8,597 nucleotides of DNA, from the NCBI GenBank assembly GCA_023259235.1, contig JAHFQQ010000144.1, positions 1 to 8,597 on the forward strand, in the 5' to 3' direction. The position numbers were made by a program, and so were the translations under genes. Positions 1 through 6,137 of the stretch are shown one piece after another. Numbering within the stretch: position 1 is the first letter of the stretch; every line of letters starts with the position of its first letter. The notes beneath the pieces are model-generated. The model saw nothing but the letters and a program-made list of their open reading frames with translations. It did not search any database and had not been told where the DNA came from. This DNA is from Polaromonas sp. (lineage in GTDB: Bacteria; Pseudomonadota; Gammaproteobacteria; Burkholderiales; Burkholderiaceae_C).

Positions 1-143
1 GGATCAGACAAAATAATTTCACGCCATCCCTGCACTGCAGCCACGGCAAAGACCTGACGGATCAAATCAGTGAACTCGACCCGGCCGCTAAACCGTCCTT
101 CCAGCAAGGCCGGGGATGCAGCGGATGCATTTTGAGACTTCAT
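1..143 (-). CDS. 5' part of a leftward gene, probable DUF7931-like protein (partial)
   Basis: The frame opens at an ATG read leftward from 143 and runs off the window edge after 47 codons (first residues MKSQNASAASPALLEG). A strong Shine-Dalgarno stretch (GGAAGGAAAGG) lies just before the ATG and supports this start. The visible part contains EFTDLIRQVFAVAAVQGWRE, a short amphipathic region resembling the start of small uncharacterised DUF7931-type proteins of Burkholderiales, in which a conserved 'GWRE.ILSD' stretch occurs. That assignment is from memory of the family and is tentative. No signal peptide is visible. It follows a decayed roxA-like stub on the same strand, and both may once have been co-transcribed. 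The function is unknown, and most of the protein lies outside the window. Confidence 0.6.
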   Translation of the reverse strand, partial: MKSQNASAASPALLEGRFSGRVEFTDLIRQVFAVAAVQGWREIILSD

Positions 144-180
144 AAGCCTTTCCTTCCGGTTTAAGCTGACTTTCCGTGGA

Positions 181-384
181 ATGGGTGCAGTGCGCTTCAG
201 TGCGCCGTACCAGGCAGTTTATTGCGTTCTTGCCAGCCAGCCTGCGCGGCTCTGCACGCTTGAACAGAGGCTCAAACCCGGGGACCGCCTGGCGCACCAG
301 GAAATGCCCTTCCCGCCAGTAGCGACGCATGCACTGCGCCGCACTCGGGCCGGCGAGAAGCGCGAGGGATTGATTGATATCCAT
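181..384 (-). pseudogene. N-terminal remnant of a JmjC/cupin ribosomal-oxygenase gene (RoxA/YcfD-like)
   Basis: Read leftward from the ATG at 384, the first 60 or so residues (MDINQSLALLAGPSAAQCMR, then RYW, FLVRQAVPGFEP, RRLAGKNAINCLVRR) line up with the N-terminus of the YcfD/RoxA family. In E. coli that region reads FLERHWQKRPVVLKR, then ELAGLA and VDSRLV. The intact enzyme is a 2-oxoglutarate/Fe(II) oxygenase that hydroxylates an arginine of ribosomal protein L16. It is several hundred residues long, and its iron-binding HxD...H motif lies in a jelly-roll well beyond this region. Here similarity fades near residue 65. The frame then reads through the start of the next gene and stops at 88-90, giving only 98 codons. 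The core, metal site and C-terminal domain are absent, so the product cannot be a working oxygenase. The usual HWQK is changed to YWRE, consistent with decay. A short expressed ORF cannot be excluded. Confidence 0.6.
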
Positions 385-385
385 G

Positions 386-397
386 GGACAATTGTCC
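386..397. promoter_or_regulatory. Perfect 12-bp palindrome between two divergent start codons
   Basis: GGACAATTGTCC is its own reverse complement. It occupies nearly all of the 14 bp between the leftward ATG at 384 (roxA-like stub) and the rightward ATG at 399 (slyD-like gene). It sits where the ribosome-binding sites of both genes would be expected, and neither has a good purine-rich Shine-Dalgarno. It could be an operator for a dimeric regulator or a small mRNA hairpin limiting translation, or it could be chance. I do not recognise it as the site of a known regulator. Confidence 0.35.
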
Positions 398-398
398 G

Positions 399-923
399 AT
401 GAAAATCACCCCGCAATGCGTCGTAGCCCTGACATGGACGCTGAAAGACACACTGGGCGAGGTACTCGACGAACTGGGTGACCCGGTTGAATTTTTGCTT
501 GGCGGCGATGATTTACTGGCCAAAATCGAAGAATCCCTGCAAGGCCACGAATCCGGAGACCGGCTTGACCTGCACCTGGAGCCCGAATACGCGTTCGGTG
601 ACTACGATGAAACCCTGGTTTTTCTCGAACCCCGCACCCTTTTCCCGGCAGAGCTGGAAGAAGGCATGACATTCGATGGCGCAGCCCTTCCCGCAGGCCT
701 TGGCGGGCAGATCCCACAAAATCACATTTATACGGTCACCGAGATTTACCCCGAGCACGTGGTGCTTGACGGCAACCACCCGCTCGCCGGAATTGCCATC
801 CGGCTCGCTGTAAAGATTGAAGCCGTGCGCCAGGCCAGCGAGGACGAAATAGGTCGGGGCACCCTGGGCACGGGTTTTTTCAAGCTGGAGCCCCTCGTTC
901 CCGGCAACGACACGCTGCATTGA
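399..923 (+). CDS. slyD: FKBP-type peptidyl-prolyl cis-trans isomerase, SlyD family
   Basis: This 174-residue cytosolic protein should catalyse proline cis-trans isomerisation and act as a folding helper. The N-terminal FKBP half (residues 1-70) carries the SlyD pattern 'LEGHE.GD' as SLQGHESGD and 'AYG.YDE' as AFGDYDE (65-71). An inserted flap (IF) chaperone domain follows at roughly 75-120. The signature DGNHPLAG at 124-131 returns the chain to the FKBP fold, and a SlyD-like 'REATEEE' equivalent (RQASEDE) follows. Unlike E. coli SlyD (196 aa) it lacks the histidine/cysteine-rich metal-binding tail, so a role in nickel delivery is unlikely. The closest alternative name is SlpA/FkpB, but DGNHPLAG and the stretch after it match SlyD better. 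The ATG at 399 has no clear Shine-Dalgarno. It converges with the lipoprotein gene downstream. Confidence 0.88.
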   Translation: MKITPQCVVALTWTLKDTLGEVLDELGDPVEFLLGGDDLLAKIEESLQGHESGDRLDLHLEPEYAFGDYDETLVFLEPRTLFPAELEEGMTFDGAALPAGLGGQIPQNHIYTVTEIYPEHVVLDGNHPLAGIAIRLAVKIEAVRQASEDEIGRGTLGTGFFKLEPLVPGNDTLH

Positions 924-935
924 GCAAGCCAACGG

Positions 936-960
936 GGCGCCCTGGTCGAACCGCAGCGCC
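936..960. terminator. Weak hairpin between convergent genes, possible terminator
   Basis: In the 63-bp gap between the slyD-like stop and the lipoprotein stop, GGCGC (936-940) can pair with GCGCC (956-960), and GGT (944-946) with ACC (950-952) around a CGA loop. A 3-nt internal loop separates the two stems. There is no proper T tract on either side, only TTT at 968-970 on the plus strand. It may stop or slow both convergent transcripts, but it is a poor intrinsic terminator on paper. Confidence 0.3.
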
Positions 961-986
961 TGCCGCGTTTAAAGGGGTTTCAGGTT

Positions 987-1505
987 TCAATAGCGAAATA
1001 GCTGGCCGTTTTCGATCCGGACCCGGTCGCCCGGCTGCAGATCACCGTAGGACGGCACGTCATAGGCGCGAAAACCGCCATTGTCGAGCTGGATGGTGAC
1101 ACGATAGCCTCCCTGAACATTGTTGTTCCGGTTCTTTTCGAGGGCGTTGCCCGCGACCGCGCCTCCCACAGCGCCGATCACCGTGGCGACATCACGTCCA
1201 CCGCCGCTGCCGATCTGATGACCGATGACTGCGCCGGCAACACCACCAACCACGGCCCCAACGCCGCTGGTCTGGCCTTGACCCTGGGCCTGCAGGGCTT
1301 CCACGTTACTGACATGCCCGTATTCAACGTAGTTGCCCTGCGGGTTCTGTGCCGGATAGCTCGAACTCGGGTAGTTTGAGGCCGGATAAGTCGAGGTCGG
1401 GTAGGCCGGCGCTGGTGAGTATGTCGGTGGTGCAACGCAGGCAGCCATGCCGGCCAGTAAAACCACTGAAGCAGAAACCGAAATAAGGCGGAAAACGTGG
1501 CGCAT
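987..1505 (-). CDS. Glycine-zipper (17 kDa surface antigen-type) outer-membrane lipoprotein
   Basis: This is a 172-residue protein. Residues 1-22 form a lipoprotein signal peptide (MRHVFR, hydrophobic core, LLAGMAA) with the lipidated cysteine at C23. The following Val, not Asp, suggests sorting to the outer membrane. Residues 35-54 are a proline/tyrosine-rich linker made of four pentapeptides (YPTST, YPASN, YPSSS, YPAQN). Residues 81-120 are a glycine zipper of two short hydrophobic helices (GVGAVVGGVAGAVIGHQIG and VIGAVGGAVAGNALE), as in the Rick_17kDa_Anti/SlyB family. The C-terminal part (about 133-172) resembles the small beta domain of that family. Such proteins are thought to stabilise the envelope; the exact role here is unknown. 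The start is well supported by AGGAG 6 nt before the ATG. A terminator-like hairpin lies in its leader. Confidence 0.9.
   Translation of the reverse strand: MRHVFRLISVSASVVLLAGMAACVAPPTYSPAPAYPTSTYPASNYPSSSYPAQNPQGNYVEYGHVSNVEALQAQGQGQTSGVGAVVGGVAGAVIGHQIGSGGGRDVATVIGAVGGAVAGNALEKNRNNNVQGGYRVTIQLDNGGFRAYDVPSYGDLQPGDRVRIENGQLFRY
1344..1403 (-). repeat. Four 15-bp tandem repeats encoding YPxxx pentapeptides
   Basis: Four consecutive 15-bp units (1389-1403, 1374-1388, 1359-1373, 1344-1358) inside the lipoprotein gene encode YPTST, YPASN, YPSSS and YPAQN. The units share the tat/tac-ccg start and similar third positions but are not identical, so the array is somewhat aged. It forms the flexible linker between the lipid anchor and the glycine zipper. 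Because the unit is a multiple of three, copy-number changes would keep the frame. Confidence 0.85.
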
Positions 1506-1525
1506 GGATATCTCCTGTTAAAAAC

Positions 1526-1547
1526 GTTCGCGGGATCCTCGCGCAAC
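1526..1547 (-). terminator. Hairpin plus T5 run in the leader of the lipoprotein gene
   Basis: Read on the minus strand, GTT(g)CGCG pairs with CGCGAAC around AGGATCC, giving a 7-bp GC-rich stem with one bulged G. It is followed after one base by TTTTT (1524-1520) and then by the Shine-Dalgarno and ATG of the lipoprotein gene. The form is that of an intrinsic terminator. It lies about 165 bp downstream of the dut stop on the same strand, so it may end the coaBC-dut transcript. Unless the lipoprotein promoter lies within the last 20 bp, which is unlikely, the hairpin would also sit in the lipoprotein leader and could attenuate or stabilise that mRNA. Confidence 0.45.
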
Positions 1548-1627
1548 CCGCTCATTTTGAACAACAAGCAGGTGACCCGAATACGCCCATGACCTGATTA
1601 CATGCATATCACCCGGCTTGGGGAATG

Positions 1628-1664
1628 GGGTCTCAGGCTGTCCCGCTGTGGGATGCCGCGACCC
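1628..1664. repeat. Imperfect 37-bp inverted repeat in the dut-lipoprotein spacer
   Basis: GGGTC (1628-1632) pairs with GACCC (1660-1664), GGC (1636-1638) with GCC (1655-1657), and TCCC (1641-1644) with GGGA (1650-1653) around the loop GCTGT, with small internal loops between stems. No T run follows on either strand, so it is not a standard terminator. The rest of the 206-bp spacer (1506-1711) shows the leader hairpin at 1526-1547 and no convincing gene. It probably contains the lipoprotein promoter, but I cannot pick out confident -35 and -10 boxes. Confidence 0.4.
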
Positions 1665-1711
1665 ACCAATGTAGGAAATTCCTGACACCGAAGGCGCAAA
1701 TGCCCATCAGG

Positions 1712-2158
1712 TCAGGTTTTGCCGGTCGAGCCATAGCCGCCTTCGCTGCGTTCGCTGGCGGCAAATTCAGCGACCACATTGAAATGCGCCTGCACCACCG
1801 GCACGATCACCAGCTGCGCGATGCGATCCATCGGCTCGATGGTGAACGGCACGTCGCTGCGATTCCAGGCGCTGACCATCAGCTGGCCCTGGTAGTCACT
1901 GTCAATCAGTCCGACCAGATTGCCCAGCACAATGCCGTGCTTGTGGCCCAACCCCGAGCGCGGCAAAATCAGCGCGGCATAGCCGGGGTCGCGCAGATGC
2001 ATCGCCAGTCCAGTGGGCACAAGCTGCCACGCACCGGCGCCCAAGGTGAGTGGCTCATCCAGACAGGCGCGCAGATCGAGCCCGGCGCTGCCCGGCGTGG
2101 CGTAGCGGGGAAGATTGCCCTGCAGGCGCGGATCGATGATCTTGACGTCAATTTTCAT
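1712..2158 (-). CDS. dut: Deoxyuridine 5'-triphosphate nucleotidohydrolase (dUTPase)
   Basis: The enzyme splits dUTP into dUMP and pyrophosphate, keeping uracil out of DNA and feeding dTMP synthesis. The 148-residue product has all five motifs of the trimeric dUTPase family: PGSAGLDLR (22-30), RSGLG (67-71), GLIDSDYQG (83-91, with D86 the expected catalytic aspartate), DRIAQL (111-116) and the C-terminal GGYGSTG (140-146), which closes over the nucleotide. The length is normal for the family. The ATG at 2158 gives the standard N-terminus (MKIDVKIIDPRL). The frame is open 42 codons further upstream, but that extension lies inside coaBC and looks like a shadow of it. The start overlaps the coaBC stop as ATGA, so translation is probably coupled. 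This coaBC-dut order is common in proteobacteria. Confidence 0.97.
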   Translation of the reverse strand: MKIDVKIIDPRLQGNLPRYATPGSAGLDLRACLDEPLTLGAGAWQLVPTGLAMHLRDPGYAALILPRSGLGHKHGIVLGNLVGLIDSDYQGQLMVSAWNRSDVPFTIEPMDRIAQLVIVPVVQAHFNVVAEFAASERSEGGYGSTGKT

Positions 2159-3453
2159 GAATTGCCCAGGCTGATATCCTGAACGTTTTGCTGCGCCAGG
2201 CCCAACGCGCTCATCCGCGTCGCAATCTCCCGAACCAGCCGCCGCGCAAGCAACAGCTTGGACGCCCTGGGTACTTCGGTACAACCCTGCGCATCGACCA
2301 GCAGCAACGCGTTGTGATCCTGGCCAAAGGTGTCGGGCCCGATGTTGCCAACCAGCAGCGGCACGTTTTTGCGCAGGCGTTTGGCCTGGGCGTTCTCATG
2401 CAGATCGTGGCTTTCGGCCGCAAAGCCCACGCAAAACGGCTTGCCGGCGTGGCCGGTGGCGAGCCGGGCGACCGTGGCCAGGATATCGGCGTTCTCCGTG
2501 AACTGCAGTTGGGGCGGCTGGCGCGAGCCATCCTTCTTGATCTTTTGGGTGGACGGCACCGCCGGCCGCCAATCCGCCACTGCCGCAGTTGCTATGAAAA
2601 CAGTAGCTGACTGCGCCCGCAGCATAACGGCATCGAGCATATTTTGTGCTGATATCACATCAATGCGGGCGACGCCGCGCGGCGTTGGCAGACTGGCTGG
2701 CCCGGCAATCAGCGTGACCTCGGCACCGGCTTCACGCGCCGCGCGCGCGATGGCAAAACCCATTTTTCCGCTTGACAGGTTGGTGATGCCGCGCACCGGA
2801 TCGATGGCTTCATAGGTCGGCCCGGCCGTCACCAGCACCTTCTGGCCAGCCAACGCCTTGGGGACAAAGAACGCGATGATGTCCTCCATCAGTTGCCAGG
2901 GCTCGAGCATGCGGCCATCGCCAGTTTCACCGCAGGCCTGAAAACCGGTGCCCACGCCCAGAACCTTGGCGCCGTCGGCCTCAAGCTGCCGCAGGTTGCG
3001 CTGGGTAGCCGGATGCGCATACATCTCGCGGTTCATGGCGGGCGCAACCAGCAGCGGCACCTTGTCGATGGGCCGGGCCAGGCACATCAGGCCCAACAGG
3101 TCGGAGGCAGAGCCATGCAGCAGTTTGGCGATGAAGTCGGCACTGCAAGGCGCAATCAGGATGGCGTCAGCCTGCCTTGAGAGGTTGATGTGCGCCATGT
3201 TGTTGGCCTCGCGGCTGTCCCACTGGCTGGTGTAAACCGGTCGCCCGCTGAGCGCCTGCATCGTGACCGGCGTGATGAACTGCTCGGCCGCCGCGGTCAT
3301 GACCACCTGCACCGTGGCGCCGGCCTTGATCAGCGCGCGACACAACTCCGCCGACTTGTAGCAGGCAATTCCCCCGGTCAGGCCCAGCACCAGGTGTTTT
3401 CCGGCCAGATCAGGGATTTCGCCGCAGCCAGGTTCATTTGCTTGATTTGTCAT
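2155..3453 (-). CDS. coaBC: Bifunctional phosphopantothenoylcysteine decarboxylase / phosphopantothenate-cysteine ligase
   Basis: This enzyme performs two successive steps of coenzyme A synthesis: CTP-dependent joining of cysteine to 4'-phosphopantothenate (CoaB), then FMN-dependent decarboxylation to phosphopantetheine (CoaC). In the 432-residue product the flavin-binding CoaC domain comes first (about 18-190), with GLTGGIACYK (24-33), the catalytic His in MAHINLS (H88), PAMN (138-141) and the active-site flap ACGETGDG (173-180). The CoaB domain follows (about 204-415), with VTAGPTYEAIDPVRG (208-222), NLSSGKMG (225-232), AAVADWRP (290-297) and KIKK (304-307). All key motifs are present. I chose the ATG at 3453; a TTG at 3462 would add only three residues, and neither has a strong Shine-Dalgarno. 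It is divergent from pyrG and overlaps dut by 4 nt. Confidence 0.96.
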   Translation of the reverse strand: MTNQANEPGCGEIPDLAGKHLVLGLTGGIACYKSAELCRALIKAGATVQVVMTAAAEQFITPVTMQALSGRPVYTSQWDSREANNMAHINLSRQADAILIAPCSADFIAKLLHGSASDLLGLMCLARPIDKVPLLVAPAMNREMYAHPATQRNLRQLEADGAKVLGVGTGFQACGETGDGRMLEPWQLMEDIIAFFVPKALAGQKVLVTAGPTYEAIDPVRGITNLSSGKMGFAIARAAREAGAEVTLIAGPASLPTPRGVARIDVISAQNMLDAVMLRAQSATVFIATAAVADWRPAVPSTQKIKKDGSRQPPQLQFTENADILATVARLATGHAGKPFCVGFAAESHDLHENAQAKRLRKNVPLLVGNIGPDTFGQDHNALLLVDAQGCTEVPRASKLLLARRLVREIATRMSALGLAQQNVQDISLGNS

Positions 3454-3507
3454 GTTCCGCAATGTAGCAGTTTGCCGCCGGTATCATGCCGCGCGCCAGC
3501 CACCCCG

Positions 3508-3513
3508 TATAAT
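3508..3513 (+). promoter_or_regulatory. Probable -10 box of the pyrG promoter
   Basis: A perfect TATAAT lies 41 bp upstream of the pyrG ATG, in the 101-bp divergent region between coaBC and pyrG. No good -35 hexamer is found 16-18 bp upstream (CATGCC or similar), so the promoter may be weak or activator-dependent. A start site near 3520 would give a leader of about 35 nt. The coaBC promoter must lie in the same region on the other strand, but no clear match is visible. Confidence 0.45.
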
Positions 3514-3554
3514 CCACGTTTACCACCTCAGCGAACTTGCGGTTCGGGCCCAGC

Positions 3555-5255
3555 ATGACCAAATTTGTCTTCGTCACCGGCGGTGTGGTGTCTTCCCTGG
3601 GCAAGGGAATCGCCTCAGCCTCCCTCGCTGCGATCCTAGAATCGCGAGGCCTTAAAGTCACTTTGATCAAGCTCGATCCCTACATCAATGTGGATCCGGG
3701 CACCATGTCACCGTTTCAGCACGGCGAGGTGTTTGTAACCGACGATGGCGCAGAAACCGACCTGGATCTGGGCCACTACGAGCGTTTCATCGAAACGCGG
3801 ATGCGCAAGCCCAACAATTTCACCACTGGCCAGATTTATCAAAGCGTGCTCGAAAAGGAGCGCCGCGGCGACTACCTTGGAAAAACCGTCCAGGTGATTC
3901 CGCATGTCACCAATGAAATTCAGGATTTCATCAAGCGCGGCGCACGCTATGAAACGCCGGAGGCCGTGGATGTGGCCATTGTCGAAATTGGCGGCACCGT
4001 GGGCGACATCGAGTCGCTCCCCTTTCTGGAAGCCGTGCGCCAGATGAGCCTGCGCATGGGGCCGAACAACACCGCGTTTGTGCACCTGACCTACGTGCCG
4101 TGGATTGCCGCGGCGGGTGAACTCAAAACCAAGCCAACACAGCACACGGCCCAGAAGCTGCGCGAAATCGGTATTCAGGCTGACGTGTTGCTGTGCCGGG
4201 CCGACCGCCGCATTCCACAGGAGGAGCGCGACAAGATCTCGCTGTTTTCGAACGTACCCGAGTGGGGCGTCATTTCCATGTGGGATGTGGACACGATCTA
4301 CAAGGTCCCCAGAATGCTGCACGAGCAGGGTCTGGACGGACTGATCTGCGACAAACTGCGCCTGAACACGCCGCCGGCCAATCTCAAGCGCTGGGACGAT
4401 CTGGTGTATGAAACCGAGCACCCCAAGACCGAGGTCAACATCGCCATGGTTGGCAAGTACGTCGACCTGAGCGACAGTTACAAGTCGCTGAACGAAGCGT
4501 TGCGCCATGCCGGCATGAAAAATCATGCCAGGGTGGTGATCGAATATGTCGATTCAGAAACCATCACCGTCGACAATGTCTCGCACCTGTCGAAATTTGA
4601 TGGCATTTTGGTGCCCGGCGGATTTGGCGTACGCGGTGTCGAAGGCAAGATCTGCGCCGCCCGCTTTGCCCGCGAAAACAAAATCCCCTACCTGGGCATT
4701 TGCCTGGGCATGCAGGTTGCCACGATCGAGTTTGCGCGCCATGTTGCGGGCCTCAAGGGAGCCAACAGCACCGAGTTCGACCCAGCCACCCCGCATCCGG
4801 TCATTGCCCTCATCACCGAGTGGAAAGACGCCGATGGCAGCATCAAAACGCGCCATAGCGAATCCGACCTGGGCGGTACCATGCGGCTGGGAGCGCAGAG
4901 TGCCGACGTTGCCAAGGGCACCCTTGCCCACAAGATATACGGCGATGTGGTCACCGAACGCCACCGCCACCGCTATGAAGCCAACGTCAATTACCTCGAT
5001 GCCTTGCGTAAATCAGGCCTGGTTGTTTCCGCACTGACGCAGCGTGAACATCTGACAGAAATTGTCGAGTTGCCGCAGGACGTTCATCCCTGGTTCATGG
5101 GCGTTCAATTTCACCCGGAATTCAAATCCACTCCCTGGAACGGCCATCCGCTGTTCAACGCCTATATTGCAGCGGCGCTTGAGCGCCGCGTGACCGCCAG
5201 TCAGGCTGGTCGGGACCCAAAAACTGCCGCAAAACCCCTCAAGGCAGTGGCCTGA
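3555..5255 (+). CDS. pyrG: CTP synthase (glutamine-hydrolysing)
   Basis: The enzyme makes CTP from UTP, ATP and glutamine, the last step of de novo pyrimidine ribonucleotide synthesis. The 566-residue product has the N-terminal amidoligase domain (about 1-270), with the P-loop-like GGVVSSLGKGIASAS (9-23), LDPYINVDPGTMSP (40-53), the metal/UTP region GAETDLDLGHYERF (65-78) and VEIGGTVGDIES (143-154). The C-terminal class I glutaminase domain (about 295-545) has PGGFGVRG (354-361), the nucleophile Cys383 in LGICLGMQ, and the His520/Glu522 pair in FHPEF. All catalytic residues are present. It is about 20 residues longer than the E. coli enzyme, mainly through a basic, alanine-rich tail. The start at 3555 gives the family's MTKFVFVTGG N-terminus. 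It heads the rightward cluster, and kdsA begins one base after its stop. Confidence 0.98.
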   Translation: MTKFVFVTGGVVSSLGKGIASASLAAILESRGLKVTLIKLDPYINVDPGTMSPFQHGEVFVTDDGAETDLDLGHYERFIETRMRKPNNFTTGQIYQSVLEKERRGDYLGKTVQVIPHVTNEIQDFIKRGARYETPEAVDVAIVEIGGTVGDIESLPFLEAVRQMSLRMGPNNTAFVHLTYVPWIAAAGELKTKPTQHTAQKLREIGIQADVLLCRADRRIPQEERDKISLFSNVPEWGVISMWDVDTIYKVPRMLHEQGLDGLICDKLRLNTPPANLKRWDDLVYETEHPKTEVNIAMVGKYVDLSDSYKSLNEALRHAGMKNHARVVIEYVDSETITVDNVSHLSKFDGILVPGGFGVRGVEGKICAARFARENKIPYLGICLGMQVATIEFARHVAGLKGANSTEFDPATPHPVIALITEWKDADGSIKTRHSESDLGGTMRLGAQSADVAKGTLAHKIYGDVVTERHRHRYEANVNYLDALRKSGLVVSALTQREHLTEIVELPQDVHPWFMGVQFHPEFKSTPWNGHPLFNAYIAAALERRVTASQAGRDPKTAAKPLKAVA

Positions 5256-5256
5256 G

Positions 5257-6114
5257 ATGAAACTTTGCGGATTCGAAATTGGCCTGAAGCAGCCGTTTTT
5301 TTTGATTGCAGGTCCCTGCGTCATTGAATCCCTGCAACTGCAGATGGATACCGCCGGCACACTCCAGGAGATCACGTCGGCCCTGGGTATTCCGTTTGTT
5401 TTCAAGAGCAGCTTCGACAAGGCCAATCGTTCGTCGGGCGGCAGTTTTCGTGGCCCCGGCCTCGACAAAGGCCTTGAGATCCTGGCTCGCGTCAAACAGG
5501 AATTGACCCTGCCGATACTGACCGATATACACGATGAGTTGCAAATTGCGCAGGTTGCCAGCGTGGTCGATGTATTGCAAACCCCGGCTTTTCTATGCAG
5601 GCAAACCGACTTCATTCATGCGGTGGCTCAATCGGGCAAACCGGTGAATATAAAAAAGGGGCAGTTTCTGGCGCCGGGCGACATGAAAAACGTTATCGAC
5701 AAGGCGCGCGCCGCAGCACGTGAAAAGGGCCTCAATGAAGACAACTTCATGGCCTGTGAACGCGGGGTCAGTTTTGGCTATAACAACCTGGTATCCGACA
5801 TGCGAAGCCTGGCGATCATGCGGGAAACCAAAGCGCCGGTGGTGTTTGATGCAACCCACTCGGTACAACTTCCCGGTGCCAATGGCGGCAGCAGCGGCGG
5901 CCAGCGCGAAATGGTGCCGGTACTGGCGCGCGCCGCGGTGGCCGTTGGGGTGGCGGGGATATTCATGGAAACGCACACCGATCCGGCCAAGGCCCTGAGC
6001 GACGGCCCCAATGCCGTGCCCCTCAAACACATGAAGGCCTTGCTGGAAACGCTGCTCGAACTCGATCACGTGACCAAAAAAAATGGTTTTCTCGAAGACT
6101 GCTTTGGAAACTAG
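5257..6114 (+). CDS. kdsA: 3-deoxy-8-phosphooctulonate (KDO8P) synthase, metal-dependent type
   Basis: It condenses phosphoenolpyruvate with arabinose 5-phosphate to give KDO 8-phosphate, the precursor of the inner-core sugar of lipopolysaccharide. The 285-residue TIM-barrel protein contains FKSSFDKANRSS (49-60), RGPGLDKG (65-72), AFLCRQTD (111-118), NIKKGQFLAPGDMKN (131-145), ERGVSFGYNNLVSDMRSL (168-185) and DATHSVQLPG (198-207). The residue that is asparagine in the metal-independent E. coli enzyme is Cys21 here (GPCVIES). With His201, Glu238 (METH) and Asp249 (LSDG) it matches the metal ligands of the Aquifex-type enzyme (Cys11, His185, Glu222, Asp233). The ATG follows the pyrG stop after one base (TGAGATG) with no good Shine-Dalgarno, so translation is probably coupled to pyrG. 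Runs of eight T (5296-5303) and eight A (6076-6083) lie in the frame. Confidence 0.97.
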   Translation: MKLCGFEIGLKQPFFLIAGPCVIESLQLQMDTAGTLQEITSALGIPFVFKSSFDKANRSSGGSFRGPGLDKGLEILARVKQELTLPILTDIHDELQIAQVASVVDVLQTPAFLCRQTDFIHAVAQSGKPVNIKKGQFLAPGDMKNVIDKARAAAREKGLNEDNFMACERGVSFGYNNLVSDMRSLAIMRETKAPVVFDATHSVQLPGANGGSSGGQREMVPVLARAAVAVGVAGIFMETHTDPAKALSDGPNAVPLKHMKALLETLLELDHVTKKNGFLEDCFGN

Positions 6115-6137
6115 TCCATGCACACCACAGCGTACAT

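Noticed and set aside
181..215. A possible RoxA C-terminal fragment in another frame (GWQERNKLPGTAH then stop)
   Set aside because: It is too short and non-specific to assign; I could not place a deletion junction from it.
181..402. A 73-codon plus-strand open frame upstream of slyD
   Set aside because: It is antisense to the RoxA-like remnant, which has clear family resemblance, and shows no resemblance of its own.
1625..2182. A 185-codon plus-strand open frame opposite dut
   Set aside because: It covers all five dUTPase motifs in reverse; its HQR-rich translation is a codon-bias artefact.
2159..2284. A 42-residue N-terminal extension of dut
   Set aside because: It lies entirely inside coaBC in another frame, and the ATG at 2158 gives the normal dUTPase N-terminus.
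3537..3554. A TTG start adding six residues to PyrG
   Set aside because: The ATG at 3555 gives the standard MTKFVFVTGG start of the family; the upstream TTG adds unconserved residues.
3708..4526. A 272-codon open frame on the minus strand inside pyrG
   Set aside because: It is the complement of the conserved amidoligase domain of CTP synthase, with no ribosome-binding site or family resemblance.
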